Of a DNA stretch of 64,000 nucleotides, positions 1-6,748 are shown one piece after another. A program made the position numbers and the translations under genes. Where the stretch lies: contig NC_003197.2 in the NCBI RefSeq assembly GCF_000006945.2, positions 1,798,001 to 1,862,000 of the forward strand, given 5' to 3'. The stretch comes from Salmonella enterica subsp. enterica serovar Typhimurium str. LT2. GTDB lineage: Bacteria > Pseudomonadota > Gammaproteobacteria > Enterobacterales > Enterobacteriaceae. The notes under the pieces were generated by a model. That model did not search any database, was not told the DNA's origin, and was given only the letters and a program-made list of their open reading frames with translations. Each line of letters begins with the position of its first letter. Within the stretch, counting starts at the first letter, position 1.

Positions 1-518
1 ACTTGCGCGTAGCCGTTAACTTTTCGGCGCGACAACTGGCCGACCAGACGCTTTTTACTGCGCTTAAACAGGCTTTGTACGATCTGAATTTTGAGTATTG
101 CCCGATCGATGTCGAGCTAACGGAAAGCTGCCTGATCGAAAACGACACGCTGGCGCTATCGGTTATCCAGCAATTTAGTCAGCTCGGCGCCCAGATTCAT
201 CTGGATGATTTTGGCACAGGGTATTCTTCGCTTTCTCAACTCGCCCGGTTCCCTATTGATGCCGTTAAACTGGATCAGGCTTTCGTCAGAGATATCCATA
301 AGCAACCGCTGTCGCAATCTCTGGTTAGGGCGATTGTCGCGGTGGCTCAGGCGCTAAATTTACAAGTGATTGCCGAAGGTGTAGAAAATGCTAAAGAAGA
401 TGCCTTCCTGACAAAAAACGGCGTCAATGAACGACAGGGCTTTTTATTCGCCAAACCTATGCCCGCCGTTTCTTTTGAACGCTGGTACAAACGTTATCAG
501 ACGAAAAAAATGCGTTAA
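1..518 (+). CDS. pdeR: EAL-domain c-di-GMP phosphodiesterase, C-terminal part (PdeR/YciR)
   Basis: This is the C-terminal part of an EAL domain, which hydrolyses cyclic di-GMP. The 5' end lies outside the window; the first whole codon is at position 3 and is internal, so no start is assigned. Visible EAL landmarks in order are VELTES, LDDFGTGYSS with the metal-binding aspartate pair, VKLDQAFV, and IAEGVE. The family member at this locus in E. coli is PdeR (formerly YciR/Gmr), which has PAS and degenerate GGDEF domains before the EAL domain and acts with DgcM on curli regulation. That role is carried over from E. coli, since only the EAL part can be seen. The identification rests on synteny with yciZ, yciT and osmB. 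Confidence 0.88.
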   Translation, partial: LRVAVNFSARQLADQTLFTALKQALYDLNFEYCPIDVELTESCLIENDTLALSVIQQFSQLGAQIHLDDFGTGYSSLSQLARFPIDAVKLDQAFVRDIHKQPLSQSLVRAIVAVAQALNLQVIAEGVENAKEDAFLTKNGVNERQGFLFAKPMPAVSFERWYKRYQTKKMR

Positions 519-528
519 TGGCGACGAT

Positions 529-571
529 AATAGGGAGAACAGCCTGTGCAGACAGGCATAGCCCTATTTTT
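529..571 (+). terminator. Terminator after pdeR
   Basis: A nested hairpin: AATAGGG (529-535) pairs with CCCTATT (562-568), and inside it GCCTGT pairs with ACAGGC. It is followed by a short T run. It sits 11 bases after the pdeR stop codon. Confidence 0.7.
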
Positions 572-639
572 CCCTTCTCTTTTCAGATTAATTTCTGCAT
601 CATGAATTGAAACCTTTTCTGACATTAAGGATGACAAAC

Positions 640-819
640 ATGTCTGATATCGAAGCACAACGAATTGCCGCACGCATTGATACCGTGCTGGATATCCTTG
701 TTGCTGGCGATTACCACTCGGCCATCAATAACCTTGAAATATTGAGAGCAGAGCTGTTAGATCAGGTTAAAGACGGTATCTCGCCATCCCAGGCTCCCGG
801 GTCGCCCTGGGAAATCTGA
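640..819 (+). CDS. yciZ: Small DUF2525-type protein YciZ
   Basis: A 59-residue protein matching YciZ, a small enterobacterial protein of unknown function. The sequence opens MSDIEAQR and ends in PWEI, with an amphipathic middle (ARIDTVLDILVAGDYHSAI) that looks helical. I chose the ATG at 640 because TAAGG at 626-630 is 9 bases upstream. The in-frame ATG at 631 directly abuts that ribosome site, so it is a poor candidate. The gene lies between the pdeR terminator and yciT on the same strand. No signal peptide or membrane segment is seen. The match to YciZ is from recalled sequence and position; the function is not known. Confidence 0.8.
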   Translation: MSDIEAQRIAARIDTVLDILVAGDYHSAINNLEILRAELLDQVKDGISPSQAPGSPWEI

Positions 820-905
820 TAGCGATTATTTGTCCGGGATGGCCGTTAGCCCTTCCCGGCTCTCTGACTGTCTGTTGACTCCTCTTAACGAATAAAATTA
901 ATACT

Positions 906-1658
906 ATGAACTCCCGACAACAATCAATTTTGCAAATGGTGGTTGATAAAGGCCAGATGAGCGTTGCTGAACTGGCGAAAATTACCGGCGTATCTGAAGT
1001 CACGATTCGTCAGGATCTGAATACCCTGGAAAAGCAGAGCTATTTACGCCGTGCGCACGGTTTCGCCGTTTCGCTTGAGAGCGATGACGTAGAGACTCGC
1101 ATGATGACGAACTACACGCTAAAACGCCGACTGGCGGAGTTCGCCGCCTCGCTGGTCAGTCCAGGGGAATCCGTTTTTATTGAAAATGGCAGCAGCAATG
1201 CGCTATTGGCCCGGACGCTGGCGGAACAAAAAGATGTCACGATCATCACCGTGAGCAGTTATATCGCGCACCTGCTCAAAGAGACCCCTTGCGAAGTCAT
1301 TCTCCTCGGTGGAATCTATCAGAAAAAAAGTGAAAGCATGGTAGGGCCGTTGACGCGACAGTTTATCCATCAAGTGCATTTCAGCAAAGCATTTATCGGT
1401 ATTGATGGCTGGCAGGCTGATACCGGTTTTACCGGACGCGACATGATGCGATCGGATGTGGTTAACGCTGTTCTGGAAAAAGGCTCAGAAGCGATTGTCC
1501 TCACCGACAGCTCCAAATTTGGCTGTGTGCATCCCTATCCCCTGGGCCCGCTCTCTCGCTTCCATCGTGTCATTACGGATTCCAAAATTTCCGCCAGCGA
1601 TCAAATGCAGTTAGAACATGCGGGGCTGCTAGTCAATGTTATTGGCTCATCCGTTTAA
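906..1658 (+). CDS. yciT: DeoR-family transcriptional regulator YciT
   Basis: A 250-residue DeoR-family regulator. The N-terminal helix-turn-helix runs from about residue 5 to 55 (MSVAELAKITGVSEVTIRQ, then DLNTLEKQSYLRRAHG, the usual DeoR signature). The C-terminal sugar-phosphate-sensor-like domain covers about 75-235, with IENGSSNALLARTL, the LLGGIYQ turn and IGIDG. This locus is YciT in E. coli, linked to osmotic-stress regulation; its ligand is not known. No clear Shine-Dalgarno precedes the ATG at 906, as the upstream stretch is AT-rich. A hairpin at 1669-1694 follows the stop codon. Confidence 0.88.
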   Translation: MNSRQQSILQMVVDKGQMSVAELAKITGVSEVTIRQDLNTLEKQSYLRRAHGFAVSLESDDVETRMMTNYTLKRRLAEFAASLVSPGESVFIENGSSNALLARTLAEQKDVTIITVSSYIAHLLKETPCEVILLGGIYQKKSESMVGPLTRQFIHQVHFSKAFIGIDGWQADTGFTGRDMMRSDVVNAVLEKGSEAIVLTDSSKFGCVHPYPLGPLSRFHRVITDSKISASDQMQLEHAGLLVNVIGSSV

Positions 1659-1668
1659 AATATTTCCC

Positions 1669-1694
1669 GATGGTTTGCCCTATGGCAAATCATC
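1669..1694 (+). terminator. Hairpin after yciT, possible terminator
   Basis: GATGGTTTGCC (1669-1679) pairs with GGCAAATCATC (1684-1694) across a four-base loop, with one G-T wobble. No U tract follows, so it may work with Rho or only stabilise the 3' end. Confidence 0.5.
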
Positions 1695-1724
1695 CTCTCT
1701 CTAAGACTTTTCTGACATCCCAAT

Positions 1725-1870
1725 TAAGACTATTTACCTGTTGTAACGAGCGTAACGTCGTAAAATTAATATTAGCGAAATAACAGGAAGTGACTATCAC
1801 CTGCGTGATATACCCCTGCGCAATCAGGTTTTACGGAAAATCTCTTAACAGGTTTTATTTTAACTATAGT
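1725..1870 (+). promoter_or_regulatory. osmB upstream region: possible RcsB box and sigma-S type -10
   Basis: TAAGACTATTTACC at 1725-1738 resembles the RcsB/RcsAB box consensus (TAAGAATATTCCTA), and osmB is a known Rcs target in E. coli. CTATAGT at 1864-1870 resembles the sigma-S preferred -10 CTATACT and lies 46 bases before the osmB start. Both assignments are by eye. Confidence 0.4.
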
Positions 1871-1916
1871 TATAGTGAGCTTAATTCCGTGAATCGTTAA
1901 TTCAGGAGAGAGTATT

Positions 1917-2135
1917 ATGTTTATGACGAGCAAAAAAATGGCCGCTGCTGTGCTGGCAATCACCGTAGCAATGTCTCTGAGCGCCTGCTCAAACTGGTCC
2001 AAGCGCGATCGCAACACGGCTATTGGCGCAGGTGCGGGGGCGTTAGGCGGCGCAGTGTTAACGGACGGCAGTACATTAGGCACCCTGGGCGGCGCGGCGG
2101 TCGGCGGCGTGATTGGTCACCAGGTTGGAAAATAA
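1917..2135 (+). CDS. osmB: Osmotically inducible lipoprotein OsmB
   Basis: A 72-residue lipoprotein precursor. The signal peptide (KKMAAAVLAITVAM) ends in a lipobox, LSAC, with the modified cysteine at residue 24. The rest is a glycine-rich segment (IGAGAGALGGA ... LGGAAVGGVIGHQVG), the glycine-zipper type of this family. The expected location is the outer membrane, since the residue after Cys24 is Ser rather than the Asp retention signal. The start at 1917 has AGGAG at 1904-1908. OsmB is induced by high osmolarity, sigma-S and the Rcs system in E. coli, and the upstream region shows matching motifs. A terminator follows at 2223-2252. Confidence 0.95.
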   Translation: MFMTSKKMAAAVLAITVAMSLSACSNWSKRDRNTAIGAGAGALGGAVLTDGSTLGTLGGAAVGGVIGHQVGK

Positions 2136-2222
2136 TCCAGACGTTTAAATATTGAACGGCTCAAAATAATACGTTTATTCTTTTCAGGTCTGGATTACAA
2201 AAATAGACAAAGTTGACTTTTA

Positions 2223-2252
2223 CGCCACGGTAATTTACAACCGTGGCGTTTT
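2223..2252. terminator. Terminator between osmB and yciH
   Basis: CGCCACGG (2223-2230) and CCGTGGCG (2241-2248) form a strong stem followed by TTTT on the plus strand. An A run to the left (TTTTA on the minus strand) suggests it serves the convergent osmB and pyrF-yciH transcripts. Confidence 0.75.
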
Positions 2253-2254
2253 CA

Positions 2255-2581
2255 TTAGCCGCCAGCTAATTTTACTTTCATTCCTTTAGCTTCCAGCAAT
2301 GATTTTATCAAGTCGCGTTTATCACCCTGAATTTCAATAATCCCTTCTTTTACTGCCCCGCCACAGCCGCATTTTTTCTTCAGTTCAGCCGCCAGTTTGG
2401 TTAATTCCGCATCATTCATCTCGATACCGGTAATCAAACATACGCCTTTACCCTTACGGCCACTGGTTTGACGCTGAATGCGAACGATACCATCCCCTTT
2501 GGGACGAACCGGCGCCGTTTTAGGTTCTTCAATGCGCCCCGTCTGCGTTGAATAAACCAGACGACTATTGGAATCGCTCAT
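2255..2581 (-). CDS. yciH: SUI1/eIF1-like protein YciH
   Basis: A 108-residue SUI1-domain protein, the bacterial relative of eukaryotic initiation factor eIF1. The fold covers about residues 28-105, with RIQRQTSGRKGKGVCLITGI, the KLAAELKKKCGCGGAVKEG core and the IEIQGD strand. In E. coli YciH can influence start-site fidelity and translation under stress, but it is not essential. Its ATG overlaps the pyrF stop by one base (TAATG), so the two are probably translationally coupled. I assign no further role from the sequence. Confidence 0.92.
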   Translation of the reverse strand: MSDSNSRLVYSTQTGRIEEPKTAPVRPKGDGIVRIQRQTSGRKGKGVCLITGIEMNDAELTKLAAELKKKCGCGGAVKEGIIEIQGDKRDLIKSLLEAKGMKVKLAGG

Positions 2582-3318
2582 TATGCCTCCCGTTTCAGTG
2601 ACGCGTTAATATCCTTCAGCGTTTGCGCCGGATCTACCGATTGCGTAACCGGGCGGCCAATCACCATATAGTCAACGCCAGCGGATAATGCCTGTTCGGG
2701 CGTCATAATGCGTCGCTGGTCGCCTGCCTCGCTGCCTGCGGGCCGAATGCCCGGCGTCACTAGCTTAAATGCAGCGCCAAAGGCCTGTTTAAATCTGACA
2801 GCTTCCTGAGCGGAACAGACCACGCCATCCAGCCCGCATTGCTGCGTCAGGCGCGCCAGCCGCTCCGCATGTTCCGCCGGTGACAACGTCACGCCCAGAT
2901 CGTGTAGATCGCTGGTTTCCATACTGGTCAACACGGTCACGGCAATGAGCAACGGCGCATCTTTACTGAATGGCGCCAGCGCGTCGCGCGCTGCGGCCAT
3001 CATTCTCGCCCCGCCAGACGCGTGAACGTTTACCATCCAGACGCCCAGGTCTGCCGCAGCGGCGACCGCCCGGGCCGTGGTGTTGGGAATATCATGAAAT
3101 TTTAGATCAAGAAAGACATCAAACCCACGTTGCTGGAGATCCCGAACGAGCTGTGGACCAAACAGCGTGAACATCTCTTTGCCCACTTTTAAGCGACAAT
3201 CGCGAGGATCGATTTTATCGACAAACGCCAGGGCTTTATCGCGTTCATGGTAATCCAACGCCACAACGACAGGCGATTCAGTAATAGCGCAGGAAGAAGA
3301 TGAAGCAGTAAACGTCAT
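2581..3318 (-). CDS. pyrF: Orotidine 5'-phosphate decarboxylase PyrF
   Basis: PyrF converts OMP to UMP, the last step of de novo UMP synthesis, in the cytoplasm. The protein is 245 residues from the ATG at 3318 (MTFTASSSS), equal to the E. coli length. A longer in-frame reading to 3378 adds 20 residues with no family similarity. The TIM-barrel landmarks are VVALDYHERD, the catalytic LDLKFHDIPNT motif (Asp-Lys-Asp charge network), the VNVHASGG strand, and the phosphate loop VTPGIRP...GDQRRIMTP...YMVIGRPVT. It forms an operon with yciH, overlapping it by one base. Confidence 0.97.
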   Translation of the reverse strand: MTFTASSSSCAITESPVVVALDYHERDKALAFVDKIDPRDCRLKVGKEMFTLFGPQLVRDLQQRGFDVFLDLKFHDIPNTTARAVAAAADLGVWMVNVHASGGARMMAAARDALAPFSKDAPLLIAVTVLTSMETSDLHDLGVTLSPAEHAERLARLTQQCGLDGVVCSAQEAVRFKQAFGAAFKLVTPGIRPAGSEAGDQRRIMTPEQALSAGVDYMVIGRPVTQSVDPAQTLKDINASLKREA

Positions 3319-3508
3319 GACCAGACCTTCTTGATGATGGGCACCGGAAGTGGCGCAAATTGGATAAACGGCGTGCATTCTACCTGCGGCGCAGGGAAAT
3401 TAACAGGTTCGATTGACAACCTGATAAGCCCTGGTCGCCGATGCTAGCGTCGTTTCTTGTTTTATGTCATTAAGTATGTTGTAACTAAAGCGAGGCTTTT
3501 TTTATATA

Positions 3509-4678
3509 CTACTGCCCATCAAGTCCGCGAATAGGTTTAATGGTCGACCATGCCCGGCAGGACGGACAGTGCCAGTACAAGGTATAGGCGGTAAAACCGC
3601 ATTTCTGACAACGATACCGCGGTTTACTGCGCACCTGCTCGCCAACCATATCACGCAGTACCATCAGGCTTTCTTTCGCTCGCCCTTCTTCCGCCTCGTT
3701 GAGATGGTAATCCATCAGCTTATGGAACACCCGCATGGTAGGATGTCGCTGTAGCTGACGCGTGATATAGACTTGAGCTGCGTCACTACCTTCACGTGCT
3801 TCCAGAATATCGGCAAGCATTAACTCAGCGCCAGCACCGGTATTCTCCTCAACGGCGCGACGTAAAAACTCCGCCCACTCGGCATTTTTACCGAGCTGTT
3901 GATAACAGGTTTGCAGCATCTCCAGCGTTTCGCTGACCAGCTCTTTATCCTGAACGATCACACGTTGCAGGCTTTCGACCGCTTTGGCGTAATCCCCTCT
4001 CGCCATATAAACGCGCCCCATCATGATAGACACCCGGGCGCTATTTTTATCTGCGGCGGCACCTTTTTTCAGCAACGCCATCGCGCGATCCATGTCGTCG
4101 TTGCCCATCTGCTGTAACGCTAACTCACAGTAAAAGTGGGCGATTTCGATACGCTGTTTATCTTTGCCCAGTTTCACCAGCCGTTCTGCTACTTCGATCG
4201 CCTTTTGCCAGTCGCTGGTTAGCTGATAGATTTGCAAGAGCTGCTGTAACGCGCCTACGCGAAATTCCGTTTCGTCGGTAAGTTGGTTAAACATATCTTC
4301 CGCGCGGTCATATAAACCGGCGGCCATATAGTCGCGCCCCAGTTGCTGAACAGCCAGTAAACGCTGTTCATAGGTCAATGAAGCGCTTTCCATGAGCGTT
4401 TGATGAATACGAATGGCGCGATCGACTTCGCCGCGTGAGCGAAACAGATTACCGAGAGTGAGATGAGCCTCAACGGTGCCCGTATCCTCTTTAAGCATAT
4501 CGAGGAACAGATCCACCGCTTTATCTTGTTGGTTACTCAGCAGGAAGTTAACCCCTGCGACATAATCGCGCGACAGGCGGTTAGCTTCATCCTGTTTTGT
4601 TTGTTGCGCACTTCTGCGACCCATATACCACCCATAGGCAGCGGCTACAGGCAACAACAGAAATAACAACTCCAACAT
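3509..4678 (-). CDS. lapB: Lipopolysaccharide assembly protein B (LapB/YciM)
   Basis: A 389-residue protein with one N-terminal membrane anchor (LELLFLLLPVAAAYGWYMG), several TPR helical repeats (about 35-330), and a C-terminal rubredoxin-like zinc knuckle. The knuckle cysteines are C357, C360, C371 and C374 (CQKCG and CPSCR). LapB controls LPS synthesis by working with FtsH on LpxC turnover and with YejM/PbgA at the inner membrane. It lies 6 bases after lapA, the usual pair. The full length and all four cysteines are intact. Confidence 0.96.
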   Translation of the reverse strand: MLELLFLLLPVAAAYGWYMGRRSAQQTKQDEANRLSRDYVAGVNFLLSNQQDKAVDLFLDMLKEDTGTVEAHLTLGNLFRSRGEVDRAIRIHQTLMESASLTYEQRLLAVQQLGRDYMAAGLYDRAEDMFNQLTDETEFRVGALQQLLQIYQLTSDWQKAIEVAERLVKLGKDKQRIEIAHFYCELALQQMGNDDMDRAMALLKKGAAADKNSARVSIMMGRVYMARGDYAKAVESLQRVIVQDKELVSETLEMLQTCYQQLGKNAEWAEFLRRAVEENTGAGAELMLADILEAREGSDAAQVYITRQLQRHPTMRVFHKLMDYHLNEAEEGRAKESLMVLRDMVGEQVRSKPRYRCQKCGFTAYTLYWHCPSCRAWSTIKPIRGLDGQ

Positions 4679-4684
4679 AAATGA

Positions 4685-4993
4685 TTATTCCTTTACAACC
4701 GACGAATCGGCAGGGACCGCAACGTCGGTTGCTGGCGAGAGCTTGTTTTCCAGTCGTTTAATTTTACGTTCAGCGCGGGCAAGGGAAACGCGGACCCGCA
4801 GCCAGAACAGGCCGCAAATCAGCCAGCCAATCGCAAAACCGACGGCGAACAGCACAGCAAGCAACGTGGAGATACGATACTCCCCTTGCGCCAGCAGGTA
4901 GTTAAACGTCACCTGTTGATCATTCTGCGCGCCCAGCGTCACCGAAATAACAAAAATCGCCAATACCAGTAAGAAAATGAGTAAATATTTCAC
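4685..4993 (-). CDS. lapA: Lipopolysaccharide assembly protein A (LapA/YciS)
   Basis: A 102-residue inner-membrane protein with two transmembrane helices (about 1-22 and 41-66) and a charged C-terminal helix (RAERKIKRLENKL) that looks like a short coiled coil in the cytoplasm. It is the partner of LapB in regulating LpxC and LPS assembly. The lapA stop is 6 bases from the lapB start, so they are one operon. In E. coli lapAB are transcribed with a heat-shock promoter upstream; I did not identify a matching sequence here with confidence. Confidence 0.94.
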   Translation of the reverse strand: MKYLLIFLLVLAIFVISVTLGAQNDQQVTFNYLLAQGEYRISTLLAVLFAVGFAIGWLICGLFWLRVRVSLARAERKIKRLENKLSPATDVAVPADSSVVKE

Positions 4994-5142
4994 ATTACTT
5001 CCCGTTATGTGGTTTGCGCGAATAAATCGTGTCCAACTTACCGCATCCAGCCTTCTAAATTACCATTTTCCCGCCTCGCGCGAAATGGAAATGCGCCCAC
5101 CATCAGATGATTTAAGGGCAATAGTCAGAAAATCAACCGTTG

Positions 5143-5907
5143 TCAGCTTTCCTGCTCGCGTTCAGCAATTTCTTGCGCTTCTTCGCGAGGCGGCATAAGC
5201 GGCCCGCAAATTCGCTGCGCCAGCCAGGTCGCCAGGGTAACTAATAGCCAGGAGATGAGCGTGGCGACCACTAAATCTCGCGGCCAGTGCATTCCCAGAA
5301 GCAAACGGCTGCCCATTACGCCGGTCGCCCAGACTAACAAAAACGCGATGGTGAAAGTCCGTCTGCGCGGCCATAACAGACCCACGGCCAAAAGCGCCCA
5401 GCTCGCTGCAAACATGGTGTGTCCGGAGGGAAACGCAAAGCCCGTCTCTTTTTGCCAGTGCTGACGCAGGAAAACGGGGATGTTCTGTTGCCCGGCCAAC
5501 TGCTCTTTCACTAAATGTCCGCGTTCTGTACGCTTTAAAGTGTAGAACTCATCGACGGGAATATGGTGCGTTTTTTCAAGCCAGACCACAAATGGCCGCG
5601 GCTCCTGTACGCGCTCCTTTACCCATGACTTCACGCCCTGCCCGACGATAATCGCCCCACCGAGAATCGCAAACAGCATAATGGCGGCGCGCAGGCGAAA
5701 TCGCAGGCACCATAAGAACCATCCACAAAGAATCACATGCGTGATAACGCCCCAGGGTTTGGTCACGGTTTCCGTTATCCAGAATAGCGTTTTTAGCCAC
5801 CAGACCTGATGTCCTGGCTGCCACTGCCAGCCTGATACCCATACGGCAAGCGGCATGATAAGCAACAGGGCGGCGCCTGCCGCGGTGCGCCTCGCAATTG
5901 AAAGCAT
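5143..5907 (-). CDS. pgpB: Phosphatidylglycerophosphatase B PgpB
   Basis: A 254-residue PAP2-superfamily phosphatase of the inner membrane that dephosphorylates phosphatidylglycerophosphate, undecaprenyl pyrophosphate and related lipids. The three PAP2 motifs are present: KERVQEPRP (KX6RP), FPSGHTMFA (PSGH) and SRLLLGMHWPRD (SRX5HX3D), with the catalytic histidines in motifs 2 and 3. About six membrane helices are visible, including an N-terminal one at 8-24. The C-terminal tail is acidic (EEAQEIAEREQES). The gene lies 149 bases upstream of lapA and reads the same way, and it has its own start after a run of AT-rich DNA. Confidence 0.95.
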   Translation of the reverse strand: MLSIARRTAAGAALLLIMPLAVWVSGWQWQPGHQVWWLKTLFWITETVTKPWGVITHVILCGWFLWCLRFRLRAAIMLFAILGGAIIVGQGVKSWVKERVQEPRPFVVWLEKTHHIPVDEFYTLKRTERGHLVKEQLAGQQNIPVFLRQHWQKETGFAFPSGHTMFAASWALLAVGLLWPRRRTFTIAFLLVWATGVMGSRLLLGMHWPRDLVVATLISWLLVTLATWLAQRICGPLMPPREEAQEIAEREQES

Positions 5908-6102
5908 GGATGCTCCTTTTATAAGTAAGTATCACAATCATAACTGAAAATTCTCGCCGGACTGGAAAATTGACAAATTTGTGCCATTCCTGAGCAATTA
6001 CGTGGTAGTGATTAGGTGATGTCCGCCGCCTTATGGCAAAATAGCGGGATACAAGCCAACAGGCGACGACACCGCAGGCGTCAGCATAATCTGGAGAAAT
6101 AC

Positions 6103-6693
6103 ATGCAGCTTAAACGTGTGGCAGAAGCCAAACTGCCAACCCCATTGGGTGACTTTCTGATGGTGGGATTTGAAGAACTGGCAACCGGACACGACCATGC
6201 CGCGCTGGTTTTTGGCGATATTTCAGGTAAAACGCCGGTACTGGCTCGCGTTCATTCCGAATGTCTTACCGGGGACGCGCTTTTTAGTCTGCGCTGTGAT
6301 TGTGGTTTTCAACTGGAAGCCGCGCTGACGCATATTGCGGAAGAAGGACGCGGTATTCTGATTTACCACCGTCAGGAAGGCCGCAATATCGGCCTGCTTA
6401 ATAAAATTCGCGCTTATGCGTTACAGGATCAAGGCTATGACACGGTGGAGGCCAATCATCAGCTCGGCTTTGCCGCCGATGAGCGTGATTTCACCCTTTG
6501 CGCGGATATGTTCAAATTACTCGGCGTGGATGAAGTTCGCCTGCTGACCAATAATCCGAAGAAAGTCGAAATACTGACCGAGGCGGGAATTAATATCGTG
6601 GAACGCGTTCCGCTCATTGTGGGTCGTAATCCAAATAATGAGCATTATCTCGATACTAAAGCGGCCAAAATGGGCCACCTACTAAGTAAGTAA
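6103..6693 (+). CDS. ribA: GTP cyclohydrolase II RibA
   Basis: RibA opens the imidazole ring of GTP to give 2,5-diamino-6-ribosylamino-pyrimidinone phosphate, the first step of riboflavin synthesis. The ATG at 6103 gives 196 residues, the E. coli length, with GGAG 7 bases upstream. A longer in-frame reading from 6016 adds 29 residues of arginine-rich, non-conserved sequence. The zinc ligands C54, C65 and C67 are present (HSECLTG and LRCDCG), as is the GTP-binding segment YHRQEGRNIGL and the LLTNNPKK region. The gene stands alone, converging on acnA, with an inverted repeat between the two stop codons. Confidence 0.96.
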   Translation: MQLKRVAEAKLPTPLGDFLMVGFEELATGHDHAALVFGDISGKTPVLARVHSECLTGDALFSLRCDCGFQLEAALTHIAEEGRGILIYHRQEGRNIGLLNKIRAYALQDQGYDTVEANHQLGFAADERDFTLCADMFKLLGVDEVRLLTNNPKKVEILTEAGINIVERVPLIVGRNPNNEHYLDTKAAKMGHLLSK

Positions 6694-6712
6694 GCCACCG
6701 GTATTAAAGCGC

Positions 6713-6737
6713 GGGCCTGCCTGTTTACGGCAGGCCC
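6713..6737. terminator. Hairpin between ribA and acnA
   Basis: GGGCCTGCC (6713-6721) pairs with GGCAGGCCC (6729-6737) across a 7-base loop. It lies between convergent stop codons and could act on both. No U tract is seen on either side. Confidence 0.55.
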
Positions 6738-6748
6738 GATAAACGGCT

